Assembly: GCF_040403615.1 (NCBI RefSeq)
Contig: NZ_JBBAKG010000005.1
Span: 1 to 64,000 of the forward strand
Length of the DNA stretch: 64,000 nucleotides
Direction of reading: 5' to 3'
Source of the DNA: Haliscomenobacter sp040403615
Lineage (GTDB): Bacteria; Bacteroidota; Bacteroidia; Chitinophagales; Saprospiraceae
The notes beneath the pieces were generated by a model. That model saw nothing but the letters and a program-made list of their open reading frames with translations. It did not search any database and had not been told where the DNA came from. The translations under genes and the position numbers were made by a program. Numbering within the stretch: position 1 is the stretch's first letter; the number at the start of each line of letters is the position of its first letter. Below, piece by piece: positions 1 through 9,309 of the stretch.

Positions 1-581
1 TCAATGCGGCCAAAGTCAAAACGGGATCTTCGGTAGTCGTCTTGGGCACCGGAGGTGTAGGTTTGAACGTCATTCAAGGCGCTAGAATCGCCGGAGCAGC
101 CAAAATCATTGGCGTAGATGTCAATCCATTGCGCTTGGAAATGGCCAAAAAATACGGCGCAACCCATACGGTATTGGCCGATCGGAACGATACCGGACTG
201 TTAGAAGCGGCAAAAACCATCAAATCCATGACCCAGGGGCGCGGCGCAGATTATGCCTTTGAATGTACCGCCATTCCTGAACTGGGTGCAGCCCCTTTGG
301 CCATGGTCAGAAACGCAGGCACGGCAGTTCAGGTCAGCGGCATCGAGCAAGAGATTGTGATCGACATGAACCTGTTTGAGTGGGACAAAATCTACATCAA
401 CCCTCTTTACGGCAAATGTCGGCCTCAAATCGATTTCCCCATTCTCCAGGAACTCTATGCCAAAGGTGACCTGGTATTGGATGAAATGGTCACCCAAACC
501 TATCCTTTGAGCGCCCTGGAGCAAGCCTTTGCCGACATGCACGCGGGCAAAAATGCCAAAGGCGTGATTACCTTTGTTTGA
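1..581 (+). CDS. Zinc-type alcohol dehydrogenase, C-terminal part (5' truncated by window edge)
   Basis: The reading frame is open from base 3 and encodes the C-terminal 190 or so residues of a medium-chain dehydrogenase. The NAD(P) Rossmann fold is visible as GTGGVG followed by an acidic position in IIGVDVNP. The C-terminal stretch (NPLYGKCRP, then HAGKNAKGVITF) matches class III/NDMA-type alcohol dehydrogenases better than short zinc quinone reductases. The catalytic zinc ligands would lie upstream and cannot be checked. The adjacent esterase starts 21 bases downstream, which suggests a two-gene operon, perhaps for aldehyde oxidation followed by ester hydrolysis as in formaldehyde detoxification. 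That pathway is an inference; the substrate is unknown. Confidence 0.85.
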   Translation, partial: NAAKVKTGSSVVVLGTGGVGLNVIQGARIAGAAKIIGVDVNPLRLEMAKKYGATHTVLADRNDTGLLEAAKTIKSMTQGRGADYAFECTAIPELGAAPLAMVRNAGTAVQVSGIEQEIVIDMNLFEWDKIYINPLYGKCRPQIDFPILQELYAKGDLVLDEMVTQTYPLSALEQAFADMHAGKNAKGVITFV

Positions 582-602
582 CGCAAAAAATCACTTTGTA
601 CC

Positions 603-1388
603 ATGAGTCAATTTTTCACCATCGAAATCGCTGAGTCTGGAGGCTTGCACCTCCTTACCGTCAAGAGCAATGCCTTGGGGCAGCGCGTCGACATGAGTGT
701 TTTTGTCCCCGAAACAGCGGTGGCATCTAGCCCCGTAGTCATTTTGCTGCACGGCGTATACGGCAGCCATTGGGCCTGGTCGGTCAAAGGCAAAGCGCAT
801 TTGACTGCGCAAAGACTCATTCAAGATGGGCAAATCCAGCCCATGATTTTGGCCATGCCATCGGATGGATTGTACGGAGATGGCAGTGGATACGTTCCGC
901 ACCACGACTCCAATTTTGAACAATGGATCGTGGAAGAAGTGCCTCAAGTACTGCAAGAACAATTCCCAGTTGTGACCACCGAGTCACCACTTTTCATTAC
1001 AGGCTTATCGATGGGTGGTTATGGGGCATTGCGGCTGGGAGCCAAGTATCCGCAGGTTTTCCAAGGATTTTCAGGGCTTTCTTCGATCACGCAGTTTGAG
1101 CAGATGGCGCAGTTTGTCTCCAATTTTGCGCAGCTACAAAAGGATGCCCTCGAACAGGATGGCGTGCTGGAATGGATGCTGAAAAATCGTGCTCAGCTCC
1201 CTCCTTTCCGTTTTGATTGCGGCAGCGAAGACATCCTGATCGATGCCAATCGGCAACTGCACCGGGAGTTGATTGAACAGGGGATAGCGCACGTCTACGA
1301 GGAGTTTCCTGGTGGACACGAGTGGCCTTATTGGGAGCGCAATCTAGAGTATAGCCTGAAGTTTTTCAATGAAAGTCTCAAAGTTTGA
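603..1388 (+). CDS. Esterase D/S-formylglutathione hydrolase-like alpha/beta hydrolase
   Basis: A 261-residue cytoplasmic alpha/beta hydrolase without a signal peptide. The oxyanion-hole strand is LLHGVYGSHWAW (His50-Gly51). The nucleophile elbow is GLSMGG with Ser136, the acid is probably Asp210 in GSEDILID, and the base is His239 in GGHEWPYW. This is a complete triad in the order of the esterase D/putative esterase family. It follows the alcohol dehydrogenase on the same strand after 21 bases. In known formaldehyde pathways a class III dehydrogenase is paired with S-formylglutathione hydrolase. The pairing here suggests a similar two-step role, but the acyl substrate cannot be read from the sequence. 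Confidence 0.85.
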   Translation: MSQFFTIEIAESGGLHLLTVKSNALGQRVDMSVFVPETAVASSPVVILLHGVYGSHWAWSVKGKAHLTAQRLIQDGQIQPMILAMPSDGLYGDGSGYVPHHDSNFEQWIVEEVPQVLQEQFPVVTTESPLFITGLSMGGYGALRLGAKYPQVFQGFSGLSSITQFEQMAQFVSNFAQLQKDALEQDGVLEWMLKNRAQLPPFRFDCGSEDILIDANRQLHRELIEQGIAHVYEEFPGGHEWPYWERNLEYSLKFFNESLKV

Positions 1389-1411
1389 TTTTTTTGCAAA
1401 AAGTCCTATTT

Positions 1412-1687
1412 TAACGTGAGTTAGGGGATTTGCTCAAATACATCTATCATCTTGTAACCCTCGACTTTAGTCGGGGGTTGAGTGCCAGAGTTCTCTCACA
1501 TCTAACATCCTTCCAGTGGCTTGCATCTACTACAGCTTCATGATGCAGGCCTCTAGAAGGATGTTAGATGTGAAGAGTGAATGCGCTTGGCCCCACCCGT
1601 TGAAACGGGCGGTTACAAGATGATAGATGTGGTTAGTGCTAACACATAGCGTATTCAATCTTTTTGAAAATCTCCAAACTCACGTTA
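1412..1687. repeat. Nested inverted repeat (BIME/REP-pair-like) filling the 333-bp gap after the esterase
   Basis: Three nested arm pairs are visible. The outer pair is TAACGTGAGTT (1412-1422) against its complement at 1677-1687. The middle pair is a perfect 20-mer at 1440-1459 and 1611-1630. The inner pair is CACATCTAACATCCTTC (1497-1513) against 1556-1572, and it continues imperfectly towards the centre. Between middle and inner arms each side carries its own small hairpin: CGACTTTAGTCG on the left and CCCGTTGAAACGGG on the right. That layout resembles paired REP sequences. The element spans the gap between esterase and lactate oxidase, so it could also fold in RNA and end the upstream transcript. 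No other gene is visible here. Confidence 0.75.
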
Positions 1688-1721
1688 TTTTAGTCCAATT
1701 CAACCCTTCAAAAACACCACC

Positions 1722-2987
1722 ATGCTCAAAGCCGACCACTGGCAAAGCCAAATCTACATCAAAGGATTCGCTGGAAAAATCAACTCCATCAGCCCCGATT
1801 TCGACAAACTTGAAGCCCAGGCCATTCAAAAAATGGATCCCAAAGCGGCAGGATACATCGTGGGTGGCGCGGGTCGCCAAGAAACAGTTGCCAACAACCG
1901 CTCCGGTTTTGCGTCCTTCAAAATTGTGCCCCGCATGCTGCGCAATGTGGAGCAAAGTGATACGTCGGCAACCCTGTTTGGTCAAAATTTTGCCTCTCCA
2001 TTTTGGCTTTGCCCCATCGGCGTGCTAGAGATGGTACATCCTGAGGCAGACCTGGCCGTAGCCAGAGCAGCGGCTGAAACGGGTATTCCTTACGTTTTTT
2101 CCAACCAGTCTTCGGTACCAATGGAAACTTGCGCCAATGCCATGGGCACTGCGCCGCATTTCTTTCAGTTGTACTGGTCCAAAAACCGCGATCTGGTGGC
2201 ATCTTTTGTACAAAGGGCTGAAGCCTGCGGTTGTGCGGGCATCGTCCTGACGCTGGATACAACCCTGCTGGGCTGGCGCACCATGGATCTCGACGCAGCT
2301 TACCTGCCTTTTATGGAGGGCAAAGGCATCGCTCAATATACCTCCGACCCGGTTTTTCAAAAAATGCTGGACGCCAAAATGCAGGATCCCAATGGCACTC
2401 CTCCCCGACCCTCGCTTTCCTGGGATCTGATCAAGGGGCTAATCAAAAGTGTAAACCGCTATCCAGGAGGCAGTTTTGTGCAAAAATTGCGCTCGGGTCG
2501 GCCCATGGCGGCAGTGCAACTCTTCGTGCAGACCTACTCCAACCCGGCCCTTACCTGGGATGACCTGGCTTTCCTGCGCGAACACACCAAACTTCCCATC
2601 CTGCTCAAAGGCATTTTGCACCCCGACGACGCCCGCAAAGCCCTGGATTACGGCATGAACGGACTGGTGGTGTCCAATCACGGTGGCCGTCAGGTAGATG
2701 GGTCCATCAGCGCCATCGAGGCATTGCCTGACGTGGTGGCCGCGGTAGATCAGCGTGTTCCGGTGATCATCGACAGTGGCATCCGCAGTGGCGCCGATGT
2801 GTTTAAAGCGCTGGCATTGGGGGCTTCCGCAGTTGGGCTAGGTCGGCCTTACGTGTACGGGCTCACGCTGGATGGCCAATCAGGTGTATTCCAGGTATTG
2901 CGCCACCTGATGACCGATTTTGAGTTGACGATGCGTTTGGCAGGATGCAAGTCAGTGGCAGAGATCAATAGGGAGTGTTTGATGTGA
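1722..2987 (+). CDS. FMN-dependent alpha-hydroxy-acid oxidase (lactate 2-monooxygenase/oxidase-like)
   Basis: A 421-residue protein of the FMN-linked (S)-2-hydroxy-acid dehydrogenase family, soluble and without a signal peptide. Family signatures are present: Lys296 in LLKGIL, the catalytic His320 and Arg323 in SNHGGRQVDG, and the phosphate-binding end DSGIRSGADVFKALALGA followed by LGRPYVYG. Length and the N-terminal YIVGGAGRQET segment fit lactate 2-monooxygenase or lactate oxidase better than the membrane-bound LldD. The expected reaction is oxidation of L-lactate or a related 2-hydroxy acid with oxygen as acceptor. The gene stands alone between two palindromic intergenic elements, so no operon partner helps to fix the substrate. 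Confidence 0.85.
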   Translation: MLKADHWQSQIYIKGFAGKINSISPDFDKLEAQAIQKMDPKAAGYIVGGAGRQETVANNRSGFASFKIVPRMLRNVEQSDTSATLFGQNFASPFWLCPIGVLEMVHPEADLAVARAAAETGIPYVFSNQSSVPMETCANAMGTAPHFFQLYWSKNRDLVASFVQRAEACGCAGIVLTLDTTLLGWRTMDLDAAYLPFMEGKGIAQYTSDPVFQKMLDAKMQDPNGTPPRPSLSWDLIKGLIKSVNRYPGGSFVQKLRSGRPMAAVQLFVQTYSNPALTWDDLAFLREHTKLPILLKGILHPDDARKALDYGMNGLVVSNHGGRQVDGSISAIEALPDVVAAVDQRVPVIIDSGIRSGADVFKALALGASAVGLGRPYVYGLTLDGQSGVFQVLRHLMTDFELTMRLAGCKSVAEINRECLM

Positions 2988-2989
2988 AT

Positions 2990-3150
2990 TAATTACTCCC
3001 ATTACGCAATAGCAGCTTCGCTGCTGTAATTTTTTCACCACCTCAGACACCTGAGTTGCACCTTAGAATCCGAACTGTATTACCTCAGGTGCCCCTTAGG
3101 TCTCTAAGGTGGTGAAAAATCAAAGCAGCGAAGCTGCCTGCGTAATCTGA
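2990..3150. repeat. Nested inverted repeat with GCAGCTTCGCTGC end hairpins
   Basis: Arm pairs from outside inward: ATTACGCA (3001-3008) with TGCGTAAT (3139-3146); the hairpin GCAGCTTCGCTGC (3012-3024) with GCAGCGAAGCTGC (3125-3137); TTTTTCACCACCT (3031-3043) with AGGTGGTGAAAAA (3107-3119); and CACCTGAG (3048-3055) with CTCAGGTG (3084-3091). The outer end strongly resembles the end of the element near 49.1 kb, and the CACCACCT block recurs at 40.2 kb. It fills the space between the lactate oxidase and the DUF2809 gene and may act as a terminator for the former. Confidence 0.75.
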
Positions 3151-3218
3151 ATCAATTAAAAAAACACTTTCGATTCAAATCAGAAATACCCCGAATCAAA
3201 AACTAAAACACCTATTCC

Positions 3219-3602
3219 ATGAACTCATCTGCTGATAGCCGCCTGAAATACGGCCTGCTCGCTTTGCTCCTATTTGGCACCGAAGTACTCATTGCCCTTT
3301 ACCTGCACGACCGCATCATTCGGCCTTACATTGGTGATTTATTGGTGGTCATTTTGATCTATTGCTGTGTCAAAGCCGTGATCAATGCGCCAGTATTTGC
3401 TACTGCAATGGGGGTGCTGTTGTTTGCTTATGCGGTAGAGATCTTGCAGTACTTCCGTGTAGTTGATCTCCTGGGGCTGGGGCATTCCAAACTGGCCAGG
3501 GTCATCATTGGCAGCTCCTTTGAGTGGATGGATATGCTGGCTTACACGCTGGGGATAGGGCTGGTTTTGATTTTGGAACGCTTGGCTGAAAGAAGCAAGT
3601 AA
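3219..3602 (+). CDS. DUF2809 family small membrane protein
   Basis: A 127-residue, strongly hydrophobic protein with four predicted membrane segments: about residues 11-28 (LLALLLFGTEVLIALYL), 40-53, 58-80 and 104-120. The pattern RPYIGDLLVVILIYC, followed by an EILQYF segment and GSSFEWMDMLAYTLG, fits the DUF2809 family of inner-membrane proteins, whose function is unknown. It lies 86 bases upstream of the alpha-2-macroglobulin-like gene on the same strand, but there is no evidence that the two are functionally linked. Confidence 0.75.
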   Translation: MNSSADSRLKYGLLALLLFGTEVLIALYLHDRIIRPYIGDLLVVILIYCCVKAVINAPVFATAMGVLLFAYAVEILQYFRVVDLLGLGHSKLARVIIGSSFEWMDMLAYTLGIGLVLILERLAERSK

Positions 3603-3688
3603 AATTGACTTTTCCCCGACAAAAAACCACCAATTACCCGTGTGCAATCCTCTAACTTCGTGCATCATCGAAGCTAAACGCACACGTT

Positions 3689-6600
3689 ATGAAAAAATAC
3701 TTAACCCATTTTACTGTTCTGGCTTTCATTCTGAATGCCTCAATATTGTTTAGTCAGGGTTACAAGCCCTTATACTTTCGCCTCAGTCCCGCTGAAGCAG
3801 AATACTTGTACCAAAACCCGACAAAAGCGCCCGATTCCAGTTTTTTTCATTCGGAAATCGATGGGTATGAAGAAGAAGAAGGGCATTATCTGAGCGTTAC
3901 CAATCAAGGGGAGTTGGCAGAAGTCACACTTTACAGTATCGATTCCGCTCAAATCCAGCTGCTCAACAACCACAAAGGACTTGCCTTTTTGTTTACAAAT
4001 GACCAAGGGAAAAAATTCATCCCCAGCAAAGTATTTTTTGAAAACAAACAAGTCCCATTCAATCCAAAAACTCAATCCTTCCAACTTGCCCACGCTCCGA
4101 AAGAAGGTTTGTTAAAAATTGAAACACCGACCCATCAAAGTTATTTCCGATTGGGGCAAATCGACGAAAGGGATCGTTATAGGAGGGGTTTGTACTACCG
4201 ATTCTCCCACACTAGAGTAGGTTGGATCCTAACCTGGCCAATCCGCAATTTCATTTCCATACCTGTGTATTATGTCAAACGCGGTATAAAAACCAACCAA
4301 TGGAGTAGACCCTGGCGTTACTGGTTTCCAGGACGACCTTCTCGCAACCTGCAAGGTTACATCGCCCTCAACCAGCCCATGTTCAGACACGGCGACACCC
4401 TGAAAATCAAAGCTTTTGTCAGCAGTCCGAATGGCCGACCACTAAAGGGAGGCCTCCAGTTGGAAATAACCCAGCACTGGGGGAAAGTTGTCTACAATAA
4501 ATCCATTAGTGCTGAAACGCCAGGAAGGTACATTTTGGAATGGCCGCTCAAGGACAGCCTACCACTTGATCAAGATTACAACATCGAGATCTCTTACACT
4601 GGGCCAAAAAACTGGAAAGGTTTGAACCATACTTTTCGACTTGAAGATTATCAATTGGATGAAATCAAGTACGAACTGAAGGCTTCGAGTACTTCGTTTC
4701 ATCGCGGCGAAAAATGTATCCTCAAACTAAGCGCCAAGACAACCAACGAATTGCCAGTTCCAGATGCCGAAGCTGATGTGTATTTGTTGAGCAGTTACAT
4801 CAAACATTTTCATGCAGACAGCCTTGTGGTGCCAGATACGCTCTGGCACAGCAGAGAAAGCCTGGGCGCAAGGGGAGAATGGAATCTGGTGCTTCCTGAT
4901 TCCCTCATTCCAGCCGTTTCTGCCGAATTATTCGTGCACGTCAATTTCATCAATAGCTCAGGGGAGTTGAAGCACAAAGAACAAACCCTCCAGTTTTGGC
5001 ATACAGCAGCTTTAAAGGCTCGAAACACCCCACAAAATACCGATGCATCAGTCAGTGTGTCAGGTTTGCGTACGTCGGATTCCATCCAGATGCGCATCAA
5101 CAATCCCCAAAAAATTCCGGTCTGGTTTCAAATCAAAACGAGAGGCCAACTGATCAGGGAAGGCTTTTTTCAGGATTCAACCTGGGCTTGGGAAGATCGA
5201 GACTTGAGTCCTCAGACCTATCATCTTTATTACCAATATTTATGGCAAGACGAAATTATCCAAGAACAGCAGACCTTTGAGCATTATGAAAAAGCTTTGA
5301 CCATTGCATTAGAAGGGCCAGACCGGGTTATTCCTGGTCAGGAAGTCAGTTTCGAAGTAAAAGTAAACCGCGGCAATGAACGTCCGGCCAAAGGGGTAGA
5401 CCTCAGTGCTGGGGCCATCAATGCCCAATTTGGGGAAAAGACAAGCTACACCTTGCCCAATATTGGCTATAAAAAACAACAGAGTCCCAAAAAAGCCAAA
5501 CAATACTACAAAAAGCCGCCGATATCGAAATACCAAGTCCCGTTTACCCGGTTTTTAACGGAAACCTTTCAGGTCAAAGATTCCCTGTTCTACCAGTACC
5601 GCTATACCCAGCAACTGCTTCAAACCTGGCGGGACACTTCCATGAAGAAAGATACTTTTTATCGAACCGTGGCGCAGTTTGCTCCTTTTTTGGTCAAAGG
5701 AGGAAAAATGCAGCCCATCTATTTGATTTATGCCAATCGGAAACTGGTATACTATTATGACACCCAGGACAAGGCTTCCTATAGCTTTGTCGGCTTGCCT
5801 GGAGAAAACCAAATCACCATTCGAACCCGTACTTGTGAATACATCCTCGACAATGTTATGCTTCGCAAAGGAGAAAAACTAGAGTTGGTCATCAATGAAG
5901 ATTATTGGAAATATGGGGAAAATAAAGCCCACATCAGGCAAATTCCGCGATCGGATTTTTTCACCAAAGAGGAAAAGCTATTGATCAATCAAAGCATTTT
6001 GGCTTTTCATGAGCCGAAAAACAACAATTCCTGGAACAGAGACAGTTTTTTCATCTGGGATACTCCCAACAATCTTCACTTTATTGCGAATCCCAAATTT
6101 GGCGATAAAGTGGGGCCGTTTTTCAATCATGCTACCTTAAACTACGTTTCAATCAACAACTTCAAAAAGCAGTTCTTGTTTGAACCTGGCTTTAGCTATT
6201 CCATTGAACAGAACCGCGAAAGATTGTATGCTTATAACGTAGTGCCAGAATTGCCCAAAAACGCACCCCTGCAAAAAGCGTTGCCCCAACCCAAGCTAAG
6301 ACAGCATATCATTTCGCCCAGTTCCATCCGCTTGTATTCGCCCATTCGGCCCTGGTTTCCTTACGACCCAATACCCTTCAAAAAAATAAAACAAAGTGGA
6401 CGATACCAATTTGAATACCCTACACCTATTCCTTCAGTTGACTCTTTGAACTTATCCTTGGTCGTTGTTCAGAATCTGGAAGAAGGCATCAAGTGGGTCT
6501 TACAACCGGGGACTCGCAGTATAAATCATCTTACCGCCGGAGAATATGAGTTACTGTTGTTCAATTCGAAAAAAGACGTTTTTCGCAAAAAGATCATAAT

Positions 6601-9133
6601 AAAAAGAGATACCCTCATCTATAAAAACCTGACTAACATCCATTTCCAAAAAGCAGATAGCCTATTTTGGAAGATACTTAAACACCATGTACCTGAACCA
6701 TCCTACCTCTATAATACCAGAAGAGACTACAGTTCAACATTAATCAAAACAAGTGGCAAGACAAAATTACTTCAGGGTCAAATTCAAGATGATAACGGAG
6801 AACCATTGATCGGTGCTTCGATATTGGTAAAACATACCTCAATAGGAACGAGTACCGACATTGAAGGAAAATTCAGCCTTGAAGTACCGATTGAAGCCAC
6901 TGAAATCGTCATCAGCTATACCGGCTTCACCACCGAAGAAATCCCTTGGTCACCCGCAACGGGAAGCCATCCCTCAGTTGTTGTTATGAGAACTTCAGCG
7001 AATCTATTGTCAGAAGTAGTTGTCACCAGCGGGTACAGCGTATTGCGAAGCAGATCGAATGTGGGCAGTGCTACAACCATCACAATGGCTTCAATGTCGA
7101 GTGTAATAGGTATTGAAAATGCTGTACCACAACGAAAAGTGCAACACAAATCTTTGAATTCAATTTTGTCATTTCCAGATACAAGTAGCTTTAGCAATGC
7201 CATCCGCAAAAACTTCCACGATCACGCTTTCTGGCAACCCCGTTTGCGTAGCAACCGATATGGAGAAGCCCAGTTCAAGGTCAAATTTCCAGACGACATC
7301 ACCAATTGGAAGGTGTTTGTCATTGGAGCGGATAAGCGGCTGCAAGCAGGTTTGTACCAAGGCAATATACAATCGTACAAGCCTCTGATGGCCCAATTGG
7401 CGACCCCTCGTTTTTTGATCCAGGGCGATCAAACGACCTTGAACGGGAAGGTGCTCAATTACACCAATGATACCTTCAGCATTCACACCTACTTTCAGGT
7501 GGAAGATCGCCGCATTTTTGATAAAACCCAAACCCTGAAAGAGGGGTTAGTAGACAGGGTCAGCATTGAAGCTCCGGCTCAAGCAGATTCGCTCCATTTT
7601 ACCTACGCTTTAGAAACCAGCAATGGCTATCTGGATGGAGAGCAACGATCGCTTCCCGTATTGCCAGTCGGCACCAAAGAGACAGAAGGAATTTTCCTGG
7701 TGATCGAGCGAGACACCGTTCTGGATTTCAGTCATAAAACGGGCCAGATCAAATTTCGCGCCGAACCCAACACACTAGCCCTTTTGTTGGATGACATCCA
7801 ATACCTACGCGATTACCCCTTTGGTTGCAATGAACAAACAGCCAGTAAATTGATGGGATTGCTCAGCGAAAAACAAATCCGCAAGGCACAGTCTCAACCG
7901 CTCAATACCGAAAAGATGATTCTTGAAGGCATTGCCCGTTTAACAAAAGGCCAAAACGAGAATGGATCCTGGGGATGGTGGCCAAATGGAGCGGACAATC
8001 TGTGGATGTCCAATTACGTCATTCAGGCGCTGATAAAAGCCCAGCAAGAAGGGTATTCCTGTAATGCATTGGAGGACGGATTGCGCTGGCTCAACATAAA
8101 ATTGCCAATCCTGAAGGAAACAGAATTTTTGCAAAGTTTGAAAACCTTGATCCTGTCTGGTCAGAACATCGATACGACCGGGTTATACACTAAATTGGCT
8201 TTACCACAAACCACCTTGCACGACCATTTATTGCGCATCTGGATTCAGCAAGAACTGGGCTTTGGTCCATCCGTATCTACCTTCCTCAAATACCGTAAAC
8301 TCGACGCCCACGGCGGTGCATTTTGGGAAGAAGAAAACCACGACCTGCACCGCTACAGTTGGGACAACAACCGCCTAGCCAATACCCTCCTCGCCTATCA
8401 AATTGCCAAAAAAGCAGGCTTGACGGAAGAACTCAAGCGCATCCGCTTGCACCTGCTGACCCATCGGGGATACATCCACGATGGCCAGCGCGTGGGCAAT
8501 GGCTGGATGAATACCCGGGAGGTCGCCAGTGTACTCACTACCATTTTGCCAGAACTGTGCGAAGGCAACAGCACCCTAAACATCAGCACCTTACAATTGA
8601 GTGGTGCATTGAAAAACACCGTAAGCAAACAAACTTTTAGTGCCAGTTTCAATGCCAATCAACCATTGGTTCTCTCAGTCAAAGGCACCGGCCCATTCTT
8701 CTGCACCGCCTACCAGGAATCCTGGAACACGAACCCCGCCCCCAAATCCGATCTGTTTGCCGTAAGCAGCCACCTCGAAGCTGCGGGAGAACCTGTCAAA
8801 TCGCTTCAATTTGGCAAAGCTGCTCAATTGATTGCTGAAGTGGATGTCAAACAAGAAGGCCAATACGTAATGATCGAAATCCCGATCCCGGCGGGCTGCT
8901 CTTATGGCGAAAAAACCAATGGCTACCGCTACCCCGAAGTGCACCGCGAGTACTTCCCAGAAAAAGTCAGCATCTTTTGCGAGAAACTACCGATTGGCCA
9001 GCACCGCTTTTCAATCAACCTTGAACCTAGGTTCAGCGGAGTTTACACCTTGAATCCAGTGCGGGTGGAGGAAATGTATTTTCCAGTGCTGTATGGGCGA
9101 AATGGTGTGGAGTCGGTAAAGATTAAACCGTAG
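3689..9133 (+). CDS. Alpha-2-macroglobulin family protein with inserted CarboxypepD_reg/plug-like module
   Basis: A 1814-residue exported protein with a Sec signal peptide (MKKYLTHFTVLAFILNASIL). An MG2-type domain is visible near residues 220-310 (GYIALNQPMFRHGDTLKIKA). The A2M core starts near residue 1170 (DHAFWQPRLRSNRYGEAQFK) and contains YPFGCNEQTASK, with Cys1380 and Gln1383 placed as in the thioester CxEQ of alpha-2-macroglobulins. An alpha-toroid follows (QNENGSWGWWPNG). Residues about 1027-1136 hold a CarboxypepD_reg-like beta sandwich followed by LLSEVVVTSGYSVLRSRS, which looks like the TonB-plug start of SusC receptors. Known bacterial A2M proteins trap proteases in the periplasm or at the surface. 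No penicillin-binding partner is adjacent, and the role of the insertion is unknown. Confidence 0.85.
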   Translation: MKKYLTHFTVLAFILNASILFSQGYKPLYFRLSPAEAEYLYQNPTKAPDSSFFHSEIDGYEEEEGHYLSVTNQGELAEVTLYSIDSAQIQLLNNHKGLAFLFTNDQGKKFIPSKVFFENKQVPFNPKTQSFQLAHAPKEGLLKIETPTHQSYFRLGQIDERDRYRRGLYYRFSHTRVGWILTWPIRNFISIPVYYVKRGIKTNQWSRPWRYWFPGRPSRNLQGYIALNQPMFRHGDTLKIKAFVSSPNGRPLKGGLQLEITQHWGKVVYNKSISAETPGRYILEWPLKDSLPLDQDYNIEISYTGPKNWKGLNHTFRLEDYQLDEIKYELKASSTSFHRGEKCILKLSAKTTNELPVPDAEADVYLLSSYIKHFHADSLVVPDTLWHSRESLGARGEWNLVLPDSLIPAVSAELFVHVNFINSSGELKHKEQTLQFWHTAALKARNTPQNTDASVSVSGLRTSDSIQMRINNPQKIPVWFQIKTRGQLIREGFFQDSTWAWEDRDLSPQTYHLYYQYLWQDEIIQEQQTFEHYEKALTIALEGPDRVIPGQEVSFEVKVNRGNERPAKGVDLSAGAINAQFGEKTSYTLPNIGYKKQQSPKKAKQYYKKPPISKYQVPFTRFLTETFQVKDSLFYQYRYTQQLLQTWRDTSMKKDTFYRTVAQFAPFLVKGGKMQPIYLIYANRKLVYYYDTQDKASYSFVGLPGENQITIRTRTCEYILDNVMLRKGEKLELVINEDYWKYGENKAHIRQIPRSDFFTKEEKLLINQSILAFHEPKNNNSWNRDSFFIWDTPNNLHFIANPKFGDKVGPFFNHATLNYVSINNFKKQFLFEPGFSYSIEQNRERLYAYNVVPELPKNAPLQKALPQPKLRQHIISPSSIRLYSPIRPWFPYDPIPFKKIKQSGRYQFEYPTPIPSVDSLNLSLVVVQNLEEGIKWVLQPGTRSINHLTAGEYELLLFNSKKDVFRKKIIIKRDTLIYKNLTNIHFQKADSLFWKILKHHVPEPSYLYNTRRDYSSTLIKTSGKTKLLQGQIQDDNGEPLIGASILVKHTSIGTSTDIEGKFSLEVPIEATEIVISYTGFTTEEIPWSPATGSHPSVVVMRTSANLLSEVVVTSGYSVLRSRSNVGSATTITMASMSSVIGIENAVPQRKVQHKSLNSILSFPDTSSFSNAIRKNFHDHAFWQPRLRSNRYGEAQFKVKFPDDITNWKVFVIGADKRLQAGLYQGNIQSYKPLMAQLATPRFLIQGDQTTLNGKVLNYTNDTFSIHTYFQVEDRRIFDKTQTLKEGLVDRVSIEAPAQADSLHFTYALETSNGYLDGEQRSLPVLPVGTKETEGIFLVIERDTVLDFSHKTGQIKFRAEPNTLALLLDDIQYLRDYPFGCNEQTASKLMGLLSEKQIRKAQSQPLNTEKMILEGIARLTKGQNENGSWGWWPNGADNLWMSNYVIQALIKAQQEGYSCNALEDGLRWLNIKLPILKETEFLQSLKTLILSGQNIDTTGLYTKLALPQTTLHDHLLRIWIQQELGFGPSVSTFLKYRKLDAHGGAFWEEENHDLHRYSWDNNRLANTLLAYQIAKKAGLTEELKRIRLHLLTHRGYIHDGQRVGNGWMNTREVASVLTTILPELCEGNSTLNISTLQLSGALKNTVSKQTFSASFNANQPLVLSVKGTGPFFCTAYQESWNTNPAPKSDLFAVSSHLEAAGEPVKSLQFGKAAQLIAEVDVKQEGQYVMIEIPIPAGCSYGEKTNGYRYPEVHREYFPEKVSIFCEKLPIGQHRFSINLEPRFSGVYTLNPVRVEEMYFPVLYGRNGVESVKIKP

Positions 9134-9309
9134 TTGGGTTTGAAAAAGAGCTATTTCAAAATCGGAATATTGTATGGTAAAACACTCTGATTTCACATTA
9201 TAAATGTATTTTTTAAATTAATCGGCGTTTTGTATGTCTATTTGAAATAATTGGATAATTTTAAATTATTATTCAGCTCAATTTTAATTCTCTCTAACAA
9301 ACAAAATTT

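Noticed and set aside
1412..1687. A retron or group II intron-like RNA
   Set aside because: No reverse transcriptase gene is present in the window, and the structure is a symmetric palindrome without intron domains.
9134..9309. A promoter in the AT-rich gap before the SusC gene
   Set aside because: Candidate TTTG and TAATTTT boxes are spaced 23 or 11 bases apart and none fits well enough to call.
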